A DNA stretch of 64,000 nucleotides from Halobacteriovoraceae bacterium (GTDB lineage: Bacteria > Bdellovibrionota > Bacteriovoracia > Bacteriovoracales > Bacteriovoracaceae), in assembly GCA_020635135.1 (NCBI GenBank), contig JACKAJ010000015.1:992001-1056000 (forward strand), in the 5' to 3' direction. Positions 1 through 7,823 of this stretch are shown in pieces; the first letter of the stretch is position 1, and every line of letters starts with the position of its first letter. The position numbers were made by a program, and so were the translations under genes. The notes under the pieces are model-generated. The model did not search any database. It worked only from the letters and a program-made list of their open reading frames with translations, and was not told the origin of the DNA.

Positions 1-621
1 TGTTTTTATGCCAATCAATATCACAACGAAGACAACCCCAATTCTCACTACCACTCAACAGGCCCAGAGATTTTCAAACAAACTGAAGGCAAGTTTGATA
101 CTTTGATTGCAGGAGTGGGAACTGGCGGAACGATTTCAGGAACAGGTCGATACCTCAAAGAAAAAATGCCCAAGCTCAAAGTCGTCGGTATTGATATCGA
201 AGGCTCTATTCTCGCTCACTACCATAAAACAGGTGAAATCATCCCAGCAAAATCTTATGTTCTCGAAGGACTTGGAGAAGATTTTATTCCTTCAAATATT
301 GATTTTAAAATTATTGATGACTTCGTCGTGGTTCACGATGAAGAATCTTTTGTTATGACAAGAGACCTTCTCGCTAAAGAAGGAATCTATACAGGCGGTA
401 GTGGTGGCGCTGCCGTCCTTGGTGCCGTTCGCTATGCCCAAACTCTATCAAAGCCAGAAGATATTCTTGTTATTCTCCCTGACTCTGGTTCTCGCTATTT
501 GAGTAAACTTTATAATAACGACTGGATGAAATCTCATGGCTATCAATGCCCTCAAAGTAATCCAGAATTTATTAAGGCCGTTAATAACATTCTTCCTCCT
601 GAGGGAGTGAAGATCGTCTAA
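1..621 (+). CDS. cystathionine beta-synthase-type PLP enzyme (5' truncated)
   Basis: The reading frame is open from base 1, so the N-terminus, including the PLP-binding lysine, lies outside the window. What remains is the C-terminal part of a fold-type II PLP enzyme that condenses serine or O-acetylserine with homocysteine or sulfide. Visible motifs are HYHSTGPEI, the PLP-phosphate loop GVGTGGTISGTGR and the EGSILA and GSGGAA segments. EGSILA and the following EGLGEDFIP favour cystathionine beta-synthase over cysteine synthase. The protein ends soon after ILPDSGSRYLSKLYN, so it lacks the C-terminal CBS-domain pair that regulates many animal and some bacterial homologues. A cystathionine gamma-lyase gene follows after 17 bases, which supports the reverse transsulfuration route from homocysteine to cysteine. 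Confidence 0.9.
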   Translation, partial: CFYANQYHNEDNPNSHYHSTGPEIFKQTEGKFDTLIAGVGTGGTISGTGRYLKEKMPKLKVVGIDIEGSILAHYHKTGEIIPAKSYVLEGLGEDFIPSNIDFKIIDDFVVVHDEESFVMTRDLLAKEGIYTGGSGGAAVLGAVRYAQTLSKPEDILVILPDSGSRYLSKLYNNDWMKSHGYQCPQSNPEFIKAVNNILPPEGVKIV

Positions 622-638
622 CTAAACCGGAAGACATT

Positions 639-1790
639 ATGAAAAACAAAGACCTTGGTTTTGAATCGAAAGTTATTCACCTAGGCGGAGACCCTGAACC
701 ACACACCGGTTCAATCATGCCCGCTATTCATCAAACTTCAACCTATGTGCAAAAAGCTCCTGGTGATCACCAGGGATATGAATACTCCAGAAGTCACAAC
801 CCAACTCGCGACCGCTTGCAAGAATGTTTAGCCGGTCTTGAAAATGCCAAGTATTCGATAGCGACTTCGAGTGGGATGGCGATTGCTACTTTGATCATGC
901 ACTCTGTTCCCAAAGGAAGAAATGTCCTGTGCGGTGATGATGTTTATGGAGGAATGAGCCGACTTTTGAATCGCGTTTTTTCAGAGCACTACGATATTAC
1001 TTTTATCAACACAACTGATCTGGCTGAAGTTGAAAAATATCTTAAAGAGAAAAAACCTTATTTACTCTGGATTGAAACTCCCACCAATCCTCTCTTGAAA
1101 ATTTCTGATATCGCTAAAATTGCTAAACTTTGTAAAAAATACGATTCTCTTCTCGTTGTCGATAACACTTTTATGAGTCCTTATTTTCAAAACCCACTTG
1201 ATTTGGGAGCCGATATCGTCACTCACTCACTTACAAAATACATCAATGGCCATAGTGATGTGGTTGGCGGCGCCATGATGACCAATAATAAAAAAATCTA
1301 TGATCAAATCTGGTTTCTTCAAAACTCTATTGGTCCCTCTCTATCACCATTTGATAGCTGGCTGGTGCTTAGAGGAGTGAAAACTCTCGCTGTACGCATG
1401 AGACAACACGAGATTAATGCGATTCAAGTGGCTAAGTTTCTTGACTCCCACCCCAAGATTGAAAAAGTCATTTATCCCGGACTCAAGTCACACCCTCATC
1501 ACGCCCTTGCCAAAAAACAAATGCGCGGTTTTGGAGGAATGATTACCTTTTACGTGAAGGGAGGGATGAAAGAGACGAAAAAATTCCTAACGAAAGTGCA
1601 TCTATTTAAGCTTGCTGAAAGTTTGGGAGGAGTAGAAAGTCTCTCCAATCACCCTGCGATTATGACCCACGCTTCTGTTCCCGTAGAAGTTCGTAAGAAG
1701 CTCAATATTAGCGATAATATGGTGAGAATTAGTGTAGGAATCGAAAATTGCAGCGATCTTATAGACGATCTTAAAAACGCTCTCAAATAA
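639..1790 (+). CDS. cystathionine gamma-lyase / gamma-synthase family PLP enzyme
   Basis: A 383-residue Cys/Met-metabolism PLP enzyme of normal family length. The N-terminus carries VIHLGG and YEYSRSHNPTRD, the mid-region ATSSGMAI and VDNTFMSPY, and the PLP-lysine motif is HSLTKYINGHSDVVGG, with K the Schiff-base residue near position 199. The C-terminus has SLGGVESLSNHPA. These motifs fit cystathionine gamma-lyase, gamma-synthase and methionine gamma-lyase alike. The upstream cystathionine beta-synthase, 17 bases away and co-directional, favours the lyase, which would release cysteine from cystathionine. ATG start, preceded by a weak GGAAGA. A strong hairpin follows the stop, so these two genes look like the end of one transcription unit. 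Confidence 0.92.
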   Translation: MKNKDLGFESKVIHLGGDPEPHTGSIMPAIHQTSTYVQKAPGDHQGYEYSRSHNPTRDRLQECLAGLENAKYSIATSSGMAIATLIMHSVPKGRNVLCGDDVYGGMSRLLNRVFSEHYDITFINTTDLAEVEKYLKEKKPYLLWIETPTNPLLKISDIAKIAKLCKKYDSLLVVDNTFMSPYFQNPLDLGADIVTHSLTKYINGHSDVVGGAMMTNNKKIYDQIWFLQNSIGPSLSPFDSWLVLRGVKTLAVRMRQHEINAIQVAKFLDSHPKIEKVIYPGLKSHPHHALAKKQMRGFGGMITFYVKGGMKETKKFLTKVHLFKLAESLGGVESLSNHPAIMTHASVPVEVRKKLNISDNMVRISVGIENCSDLIDDLKNALK

Positions 1791-1798
1791 AAATCTCG

Positions 1799-1830
1799 CA
1801 ACTCTCATGGGCTTTTGCCTGTGAGAGTTG
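1799..1830 (+). terminator. hairpin terminator after the transsulfuration pair
   Basis: Perfect 9-bp stem CAACTCTCA / TGAGAGTTG around a 14-base loop, beginning 9 bases after the stop codon and followed by GCAATTTT. A Rho-independent terminator with a short, imperfect U tract. Confidence 0.7.
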
Positions 1831-1864
1831 GCAATTTTCCAGAGGTTACCTTCTCCTTAACTCC

Positions 1865-1894
1865 TTGATTCTTTGAAGATTATCAATTTAGATT
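1865..1894 (+). promoter_or_regulatory. possible promoter for the first lipoprotein gene
   Basis: TTGATT and TAGATT separated by 18 bases, about 75 bases before the ATG at 1969. Only a partial match to the -35/-10 consensus, in a very AT-rich gap, so this is tentative. Confidence 0.3.
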
Positions 1895-1968
1895 ATCTGT
1901 TCAATTTAAACTCTAGTTATCATTTGAGTGATGTTCATTTTTTTTAAAAAGGAAAAAGGGGAAAAACG

Positions 1969-2655
1969 ATGAAGCGACTAATCACTTTAATGATTTTAAC
2001 ACTATTTTTTAGTTGTAAACAAAAAAACTCAGAAGATTCTCAAAGCTATGACTCAAATAACAAACTAGAAGCTATCAAAAAAACACCTTGGGAAACAGTC
2101 GAAGATCTTTATATTCGTCAAAAAACTGGATTTGCTGATTACGACTATATTGAAGAATCAGAAGATAAAAATATTATTTGTGATCATAGAATTGTTTTAA
2201 AAATACACCCCATAATTGCACCTGGCGTCCCAAATGAGATAAAAACTTTTATTTTGAATTCAGTTCCTGTAACAACTTTTCATAGTGATGTTTCTAAAAG
2301 ACTTAATTTTGAAAATGACAAATCAAATCTTTATTTCTCAGATGTTATTGCTTACAATGACTACATTCCAGACGATAGAAAATATCTCAATCTCTTTACA
2401 AAGTTTGTAGGGTTGAGTGTTACCTACTCTAATGATTCAACTTTCTATATCGCTCTCATAGTCAAAAGTAATTCGTTCCATTGGACGATTGAAGATGACA
2501 ATGGGACATATAAATTTGCTCACGATCGTATTAAATCTATTGAATTGCAAAAAAGATGCTCTCTCAAGGCAACAAAACTCGATCCTAGCAAAATCACTCC
2601 TACAAAGAAAACAATTGATGACTTAAGCCCTATCAAGGGAAATGATTTGCAATAA
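1969..2655 (+). CDS. hypothetical lipoprotein, paralogue of the next gene
   Basis: 228 residues with a lipoprotein signal peptide: MKR, a hydrophobic stretch, then the lipobox LFFSC with the acylated Cys at about residue 16, followed by a polar linker. No known domain recognised. It is a clear paralogue of the 2909-3550 gene. Shared elements are a Trp near residue 41, a Tyr/acidic run followed by ENI/KNI and Cys, the LKI/LKV-P segment, and near the C-terminus a basic LQK-(K/R)-CS motif followed by KITPTK. Two conserved cysteines in the mature part could form a disulfide. The ATG is preceded by AAAAAGGGGAAAAACG, a purine-rich ribosome-binding site that the paralogue also has. Function unknown; periplasmic face of a membrane is likely. 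Confidence 0.8.
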   Translation: MKRLITLMILTLFFSCKQKNSEDSQSYDSNNKLEAIKKTPWETVEDLYIRQKTGFADYDYIEESEDKNIICDHRIVLKIHPIIAPGVPNEIKTFILNSVPVTTFHSDVSKRLNFENDKSNLYFSDVIAYNDYIPDDRKYLNLFTKFVGLSVTYSNDSTFYIALIVKSNSFHWTIEDDNGTYKFAHDRIKSIELQKRCSLKATKLDPSKITPTKKTIDDLSPIKGNDLQ

Positions 2656-2668
2656 AAGTTAATATCCT

Positions 2669-2704
2669 GAGCTCTCTTTTTGACAATGATTGAATTGAGA
2701 GCTC
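2669..2704 (+). terminator. hairpin after the first lipoprotein gene
   Basis: Perfect 8-bp stem GAGCTCTC / GAGAGCTC with a 20-base loop, starting 13 bases past the stop and followed by CTTTTAAAA. It separates the two paralogous lipoprotein genes into individual units. Confidence 0.55.
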
Positions 2705-2908
2705 CTTTTAAAAACCTGTCCTCCGAAGAATTATTCCTACCTCGTGAACATTCGCCACCGATAATGGGCACATTTTCAAAGACTTTTTTTGCGTAACTCC
2801 CTGATATCTTGAACTTCATTAATGTTCTCATGCTTCTGATCAAAGACATACCGTATTCTGTAAAAGTCATTGAGATATTCATTTCAATAAGGGGAAAGGG
2901 GGAAAATT

Positions 2909-3550
2909 ATGAAATCACTTATCACACTATTCGTTTTTGTATTTATCTTTAGTTGCAAATCAGAAAACACTTCAAGCGATTCATATAGCTCAAGGGAGCA
3001 AATGAATATCATAAGTGCAAAAAGTAAATGGCAAACAATAGCCAATCTAGATCAAGGAATTGTAACCAATGCCGACCAAGCTGATTATTTTGCTGATGAA
3101 GAAGACGAGAATATTAGCTGTGAATATCGAATTCAATTAAAAGTTCGTCCTGACTATTATTCTGGCTCGCTTAAATCCTATTATTTCAATGGAGCAAGAA
3201 GCTCAGAAGGCGAAATCGTTACCTACTTTAATTTTATTAACGGTAGCTCAACTCTCAAAATTGGAGATGTCTTCGAAGACTTTGATCATGCTTATAGTTT
3301 AGATCCTAATAAACAATTCGGCGGATTCCAAATGCACTTTTCAGCTACAGGGCACTTTGATTGCATTCCTGATGGTCTCTATTTTCTAGAAAAACCAAGT
3401 ACATCATCACTCGCTTGGCTAGTTAGTGACACAGGATATTCCTTTAACAGAAGCAAAGTGGACTCAGTAAAGCTACAAAAAAAATGTAGTGCTTATAAGC
3501 AAACAAAGATTACTCCGACTAAGTCAACGAAAAAGAAACTTGGGTTATAA
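2909..3550 (+). CDS. hypothetical lipoprotein, paralogue of the preceding gene
   Basis: 213 residues with the lipobox IFSC (Cys at about residue 16). It shares with the 1969-2655 product the order signal peptide, Ser/Asn-rich linker, short Trp motif, acidic EDENISCEYRIQLKVRP segment and the C-terminal LQKKCS...KITPTK block. The middle is strongly diverged, including an extra Cys in HFDCIPDG. The ribosome-binding region AAGGGGAAAGGGGGAAAATT resembles that of the sister gene, and parts of the upstream region are also alike (TAACTCC-TGAT-TCTTGAA). This suggests duplication of gene plus leader. The 3' end is convergent with the 3562-4194 gene, 11 bases away. No function can be assigned. Confidence 0.8.
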   Translation: MKSLITLFVFVFIFSCKSENTSSDSYSSREQMNIISAKSKWQTIANLDQGIVTNADQADYFADEEDENISCEYRIQLKVRPDYYSGSLKSYYFNGARSSEGEIVTYFNFINGSSTLKIGDVFEDFDHAYSLDPNKQFGGFQMHFSATGHFDCIPDGLYFLEKPSTSSLAWLVSDTGYSFNRSKVDSVKLQKKCSAYKQTKITPTKSTKKKLGL

Positions 3551-3561
3551 GTTAACAAGAG

Positions 3562-4194
3562 CTAAAACTGCTCAAGGTTCTCGCGATCGACAAGATCAAT
3601 TGGTTTACTCACCGGCTGCTCTTCCTTCTGAATTTGAGATTTTTGCACAGGAGAAGGAGGAGTAGCCAAACTCCCACCATTATTTTCTTCGCTCCTAAAA
3701 AGCTTGGGATTATTTGGGGCATTGATAGCAAAAATCTTACCTTCAACCAAGTGCTTTTGAAGAAGAAGATGGGCACAGAAAATTTTACCATGCGAAGTTT
3801 TTAACGTATCTCGTTCACCCTCCGCAAAAACTAATCCCTCACCATCGATAATTTTTGAGAGCTCACGGGTTTTCACACAAAAGGCGTCCTTAGACTGTTC
3901 CATACAATAGCCTTCTTTGAGGTAAACTTTAGAGCTAAAATACTGGTGGTTTTTGAGATGGATCGGTTCCCGACAGATATCCACTGTCCATTGGCTAGGA
4001 AAAAGTTTTTGATAATCGAGGTGTATAAGGCAACGATCTTTTTTTATTTTAAACTTATATTCGATAAGTCCAAAAATCGCACCATCATTTTCAACTTCGG
4101 CTTCAAAGTTGGAATTGATGCATTCATCTGATCCAAACATTGAATAGGTGAATTGTGAAAATAACAAACTAGTTACTAATATCAAGTATCGCAT
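3562..4194 (-). CDS. secreted hypothetical protein with conserved-looking cysteines
   Basis: 210 residues. The N-terminus MRYLILVTSLLFSQFTYS is a typical signal peptide with cleavage before MFGSDEC. The mature protein has seven cysteines (DECIN, DRCLI, DICRE, GYCME, DAFCVK, IFCAH), consistent with an oxidised, disulfide-bonded periplasmic or extracellular protein. The last ~45 residues are a Pro/Ser/Gln-rich low-complexity tail. Its start lies inside the 3' end of the 4169-5317 gene (26-base overlap, same strand), which implies translational coupling. No family recognised. Confidence 0.75.
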   Translation of the reverse strand: MRYLILVTSLLFSQFTYSMFGSDECINSNFEAEVENDGAIFGLIEYKFKIKKDRCLIHLDYQKLFPSQWTVDICREPIHLKNHQYFSSKVYLKEGYCMEQSKDAFCVKTRELSKIIDGEGLVFAEGERDTLKTSHGKIFCAHLLLQKHLVEGKIFAINAPNNPKLFRSEENNGGSLATPPSPVQKSQIQKEEQPVSKPIDLVDRENLEQF

Positions 4195-5317
4195 TAGGAG
4201 AGACCTCCAAATAAGTTATATATGAATCGTAATCAAAAAAATCATCATCGAGTGAGCTCTTAATTTCAATAAGAATTTCATCGAGAATATCTTCTTTAGC
4301 ATTTTCAAGGTGAGCTTGAACGAACTTAACCAATTGGTCTTCACTCTTAAGTTGCTTATAGTTTTTGACAAGACCAGGAGATAAAAGAAGGATTTTTTCA
4401 TCTCTTTCAATTTTGACATTAAAATAAGATTTCTCAATAAATTCACGTTCAAAAGGTATATTTTTAGGGAAGAGAATGTTTTTCTTATTAGTGCTGAGAA
4501 AATAATAATCGCCCCAAATATTCCCTTTCACTTCAAGTGTCTTGAGATTGATGTGTATAATACTAGCTTCGATTTCATAGTTCTTAGCCATTTCAGTCTT
4601 CAAGTTTTCGTGTAAGTTAAAAAGTGTTTCAATGAAATCTTGATAATCGAGTGTATCTTTCCCCAAATACTCTTCTATAAACTTAATCAGCTCGCTGGAT
4701 ACCCCATAAGACTTTGTCGAAAATGATACCCATAAAACTTGATGATCTGTTGAAATAAATTCATTGATCTCAGAACCAGAGCTCAAACCTATTTTATAAA
4801 TCTTTGAAAAAGTTAGAGGTTTAAATTCTTTTTTCAGTCGTTTTCTAACTTTTTTGTAATTTTCTTTAGAAAAAAGAACTTCTTTTTCTAAGAGATTTAC
4901 AACTGATTTAAATTCTTCTTGAAGCTCTTCTATGCGATTGATGAGGAAATTCTCTTTGTACTTTTCTTTTTGAATATAGCGCATAAGAAGAATGAGAGAC
5001 TCTTGCAAATCTTCGAGATTTCCCTGGATAGATCCGAGGTAGCCTTTATAGCGCGACAAAAACTGATGATAATCCTGAGTCAGTTTTAAGGATGATTGCC
5101 AATAAAAAAAGGCATCAACACGAGTGGTATGAGAAAAGAAGTTCATTAAGTTTTCAGATACTTGAGCAAATACCACGATTATAGGTTCGTTGCATGGTAT
5201 TATTTTAGTATTGATTTTATTGATCTCCTGGTAGTCAACAAACTGCTTGGGGGTCTGGAAGTTGGTTTTTTCGAGGGGGTCTCTATCTTGTGTATTAAAA
5301 TCAATAAAGTAGATCAT
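4169..5317 (-). CDS. degenerate receiver + PP2C/SpoIIE-like protein (likely pseudo-phosphatase)
   Basis: 382 residues, no signal peptide. The first ~110 residues have the alternating strand/helix pattern of a receiver domain but no recognisable phospho-acceptor Asp. Residues ~90-165 are a charged coiled coil. The C-terminal ~190 residues follow the layout of RsbU/SpoIIE-type PP2C phosphatases: a strand VLWVSFSTKSYGVSSELIKF where GDVSGHG is expected, EASIIHINLKTLEVKG, then EKILLLSPGLVKNY where LLLYSDGL is expected, and DSYITYLEV where DDITLVVL is expected. The metal-binding aspartates therefore appear to be missing in at least two sites, so catalysis is doubtful. A partner-switching or scaffold role is possible. 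It overlaps the downstream secreted-protein gene. The domain assignment is my reading of the pattern, not a search result. Confidence 0.7.
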   Translation of the reverse strand: MIYFIDFNTQDRDPLEKTNFQTPKQFVDYQEINKINTKIIPCNEPIIVVFAQVSENLMNFFSHTTRVDAFFYWQSSLKLTQDYHQFLSRYKGYLGSIQGNLEDLQESLILLMRYIQKEKYKENFLINRIEELQEEFKSVVNLLEKEVLFSKENYKKVRKRLKKEFKPLTFSKIYKIGLSSGSEINEFISTDHQVLWVSFSTKSYGVSSELIKFIEEYLGKDTLDYQDFIETLFNLHENLKTEMAKNYEIEASIIHINLKTLEVKGNIWGDYYFLSTNKKNILFPKNIPFEREFIEKSYFNVKIERDEKILLLSPGLVKNYKQLKSEDQLVKFVQAHLENAKEDILDEILIEIKSSLDDDFFDYDSYITYLEVSPNAILDISN

Positions 5318-5446
5318 TTTGGTAACTTTTTGTTAATAATTTCTCATTTATATTATCGTTTATTTTTTTTCTCTACAACCGAAGAGAATTTATAGGTGAT
5401 GATTTTTCGCCAAAAGCTATGTGTGTAACGGGGTCAATAAAATAAA

Positions 5447-6175
5447 ATGGGTAAAAAGTTAAAAAAAATTCATCAAATCGACGAAAATCCCAATAATTTG
5501 GTCATCTCTCAAGTTAACCAAGCTTTGGAAAGAGTCCAGGAAGAAGCCCGCCACGTTTATGAAATGGCCGCGCGAAGTATTCTTAAAGCGCTGGATCTCA
5601 AAGACAACTACACTTATGGACACAGTTTGCGTGTGGCCCAGTACTGCCTCATTCTGGCTCATCATCTCGGCATGGAAAAAGATGATCTCTATGAACTCGA
5701 GCTCTCAGCACTCTTTCACGATATTGGAAAAATCGGTATTCCTGATAACATCCTCTCTAAACCCGATCGCCTCAACGCTGAAGAATTTGAAATTATGAAA
5801 ACTCACCCTGAGCTTTCCTATGAAATCCTCAAAGACTTTAAAGGTTTTGAAAAAATATCTCTCAATGCTCGTCACCATCACGAGCGCTATGATGGACAAG
5901 GATACCCGCACGGCTTAAAAGCAGAACAAATCCCAACATTTTCTCGAATTATACTCATTGCCGATACTTATGATGCCATCACCTCTTCACGCGTCTATCG
6001 AAAAGGTTTAAGTAATCAAGTGGCCTTCGATGAGTTGGAAGAATTTGCGGGAACTCAATTTGATCCTTTTCTCGTTAAGCAGTTTATTAAGGCCATGGGT
6101 CAGCACATCAGTAAAGATCAAGACAAAACTTATATCACTCTCATTACTGATCTTGAAAAGCTCAAAGCGGCTTAG
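5447..6175 (+). CDS. HD-GYP domain cyclic-di-GMP phosphodiesterase
   Basis: 242 residues, cytoplasmic. After a ~45-residue helical N-terminus comes a full HD-GYP domain: HSLRVAQYC, the catalytic HDIGKIGIP (HD pair near residues 91-92), KTHPELSYEIL, and the signature HHHERYDGQGYPHGLKAEQIP with GYP intact, followed by IADTYDAI. All metal and substrate residues look present, so hydrolysis of c-di-GMP to pGpG/GMP is expected. There is no attached receiver or sensor domain, so input must come from partner proteins. Divergently arranged to the degenerate phosphatase gene across a 129-base gap. The ATG at 5447 has no clear Shine-Dalgarno sequence (upstream is AATAAAATAAA). Confidence 0.92.
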   Translation: MGKKLKKIHQIDENPNNLVISQVNQALERVQEEARHVYEMAARSILKALDLKDNYTYGHSLRVAQYCLILAHHLGMEKDDLYELELSALFHDIGKIGIPDNILSKPDRLNAEEFEIMKTHPELSYEILKDFKGFEKISLNARHHHERYDGQGYPHGLKAEQIPTFSRIILIADTYDAITSSRVYRKGLSNQVAFDELEEFAGTQFDPFLVKQFIKAMGQHISKDQDKTYITLITDLEKLKAA

Positions 6176-6191
6176 GGTATATCCTAGAATT

Positions 6192-6304
6192 TACTGGTCA
6201 TGCTCGAAGTGTCTGACTCCTAAACTTCAGGGTTGTTTGACAAAATCCCAAAATATCGCGCTTATTGTCTGCTATCAGATAGTTCGGACTTACATTAAAA
6301 GTAG
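6192..6304 (+). repeat. imperfect direct repeat, left copy
   Basis: About 113 bases beginning TACTGGTCAT and ending TTAAAAGTAG. It aligns along its length with 6941-7052 on the same strand: shared TACTGGTCAT, CTCCTA, TCAGG, CAAAA-C-CAAAAT, AATAGTT/GATAGTT and TAAA-GTAG, roughly two thirds identical by eye. The two copies bracket the tandem-repeat lipoprotein gene. Confidence 0.6.
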
Positions 6305-6384
6305 CTGGTCAAAATTCTTTTGTATTAAATTCACGGTTTACAGAAACTCCACCGCGACGCATCTTTTTATTGTAGTATGTCTGT

Positions 6385-6921
6385 ATGAAAAAAGACAAAT
6401 GCAAAAAATCAGTTCGAAACAGCATTTTTGTAAGTGCTATTTGCTCAATGATTGTCTTTACTAGTTCATGTAGTAAAGACAAGTCATCAGCTCCTACAAA
6501 AGATAGCAGCACTACTTCTAAAGAGAATTATGAAGAGAAATTATCTTATTCTTTACAATCATCAGCTATGATCGCTACTTGTGTTTTAAATCAGAAAAAA
6601 AATGAAATTGAATGCCAGAAACCAAAAAAAATATGGAGTAACCAGAAGCAAGAGGAAGAAACAGCTTATCCATTTGGTGTTTATAACCCCAAATACGAAG
6701 AAGTTGAATGGAAGTACGGCCGTTACGAGTGGAGTAATTCCAAGCAGACAGAAGAAGTCGTCAATGTTTTTGGTGTTTATAACCCCAATTACGAGAAAGT
6801 TGAATGGAAGTACGGCCGCTATGAGTGGAGTAATTCCAAGCAGACAGAAGAAGTCGTCAATGTTTTTGGTTTTTATAACCCCAAATACGAGAAAGTTGAG
6901 TGGGAAACAATTGAGAATTAA
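6385..6921 (+). CDS. lipoprotein with tandem 32-residue repeats
   Basis: 178 residues. Basic N-terminus, hydrophobic core ISAICSMIVF-type and lipobox TSSC with Cys at about residue 29, then a Ser/Thr/Lys linker. The C-terminal half is built from a 32-residue unit containing WKYGRYEWSNSKQTEE and VFGVYNPNYEKVE. There are two full copies, plus one diverged partial copy in front and a truncated WE at the end. The unit is rich in Trp, Tyr and Glu and has no resemblance I know. The two full copies are almost identical at DNA level, so the expansion is recent. No Shine-Dalgarno sequence precedes the ATG, and an in-frame stop 12 bases upstream fixes the start. Flanked by direct repeats at 6192-6304 and 6941-7052. 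Likely exposed on a membrane surface. Confidence 0.75.
   Translation: MKKDKCKKSVRNSIFVSAICSMIVFTSSCSKDKSSAPTKDSSTTSKENYEEKLSYSLQSSAMIATCVLNQKKNEIECQKPKKIWSNQKQEEETAYPFGVYNPKYEEVEWKYGRYEWSNSKQTEEVVNVFGVYNPNYEKVEWKYGRYEWSNSKQTEEVVNVFGFYNPKYEKVEWETIEN
6634..6900 (+). repeat. 96-bp in-frame tandem repeat
   Basis: Full units at 6709-6804 and 6805-6900 differ at only a few positions. A diverged partial unit occupies 6634-6708. The period is exactly 96 bases (32 codons), so copy-number change preserves the frame of the lipoprotein. Confidence 0.9.
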
Positions 6922-6940
6922 TTAGATTCCGTTTCTTTAA

Positions 6941-7052
6941 TACTGGTCATCCTTTCAAAGCCCAGCTCCTAGATCTCAGGAAATCTGGGCAAAACCTCAA
7001 AATTCCGTCTTTTTCACTGTCATTCAATAGTTGGCGATTTCTGTAAAGGTAG
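6941..7052 (+). repeat. imperfect direct repeat, right copy
   Basis: About 112 bases, begins TACTGGTCAT 20 bases past the stop of the repeat lipoprotein and ends just before the ORF6N gene. Partner of 6192-6304; see that entry for the shared blocks. Confidence 0.6.
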
Positions 7053-7067
7053 AGCAGCAAGAAATAT

Positions 7068-7580
7068 TTATTTTTCGTTCAGGCCAATTTTTCTTTTTCT
7101 GCGGGGTAGCTCTAAAGCATTATTCTCCAAGTTATCTAATCTTTCAAAAACAATTTTAAAGACTTTATTTGTGGAATTCTTCAAAGTATCAATTTTTATA
7201 TCAAACTCTTTTTCTAGCATATAGAAGCTCCGGAGCCTGGTAAAAATTCTCATAATGGCAATATTAACATGGATTGCCCGATCACTGCGAAGAATTCCTG
7301 ACAGCATTGCGACGCCATTTTCTGTAAAAACAAGTGGTTTTTTTTGTTTTCCACCTCTTGTTTGCTTTGAAGTACCAATTTGGCACTTCAAAAGTTCGAA
7401 TTCTTCATCAGTGAGTTGAAACATAAAGTCACTAGGAAATTTTTTAATATTACGCCGAACTTGGCGATTTAGAATCTTCGTTTCAACTCCATATAAATGA
7501 GCAAGATCACTATCTAGCATAACTTTACAGCCACGAATTACATAAATCATATCTTTTATATCATCAATTTCTGTATTCAT
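7068..7580 (-). CDS. ORF6N domain protein (phage antirepressor-like)
   Basis: 170 residues. The N-terminal ~110 residues match the ORF6N DNA-binding domain: VIRGCKVMLDSDLAHLYGV, LNRQVRRN, FPSDFMFQLT, then LVFTENGVAMLSGIL and the trailing helix AIMRIFTRLRSF. The last ~50 residues form a predicted coiled coil with a basic tail PRRKRKIG. The family occurs in phage antirepressors and widely on bacterial chromosomes, where it is often mobile. Good ribosome-binding site GAGGAT before the ATG. No other phage gene lies nearby. It is on the opposite strand to its left neighbours, next to the direct repeat, so this small 6.2-7.8 kb segment may be acquired. Confidence 0.88.
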   Translation of the reverse strand: MNTEIDDIKDMIYVIRGCKVMLDSDLAHLYGVETKILNRQVRRNIKKFPSDFMFQLTDEEFELLKCQIGTSKQTRGGKQKKPLVFTENGVAMLSGILRSDRAIHVNIAIMRIFTRLRSFYMLEKEFDIKIDTLKNSTNKVFKIVFERLDNLENNALELPRRKRKIGLNEK

Positions 7581-7741
7581 TTTAAATCCTCACAATCTGG
7601 CTTTATTTAGGAGCCTAATTAATAAAAGTGCGGCATACGACAATAAAATTGAAATTTTTCACTAGTGAATAGCGGAGTACATTTTAAACCTCTTTTCTTC
7701 CTTGAAAAACTTAGAGAGTAAGAAGACAGTGCCCCTATCGG

Positions 7742-7805
7742 GTGCCAGCAGACTTTTTGTCCCTCCATGCAATAGACGCACCGTCAGCAAAAGGTCTACT
7801 GGCAC
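7742..7805. repeat. imperfect inverted repeat downstream of the bitopic protein gene
   Basis: 17-base arms at 7742-7758 and 7789-7805 (GTGCCAGCAGACTTTTT and its near-complement, two mismatches) separated by 30 bases. It begins 18 bases beyond the stop of the minus-strand 7824-9341 gene. There is no U tract on the expected side, so it is a structured 3' end or a relic rather than a standard terminator. I see no gene in the surrounding gap 7581-7823. Confidence 0.6.
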
Positions 7806-7823
7806 GAATTTTACTAGTGGAAA

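Noticed and set aside
5447..6175. Degenerate, non-catalytic HD-GYP
   Set aside because: HD, the later His residues and the GYP motif are all present.
6634..6900. CRISPR-like repeat array
   Set aside because: Units are contiguous, 96 bases long and in-frame coding; there are no spacers.
6192..7052. Integron-type attC sites around the repeat lipoprotein gene
   Set aside because: The flanking repeats lack the GTTRRRY / RYYYAAC core pair, and no integrase is visible.
7068..7580. Prophage remnant
   Set aside because: A lone ORF6N gene without integrase, structural or lysis genes is not enough; the family is common on chromosomes.
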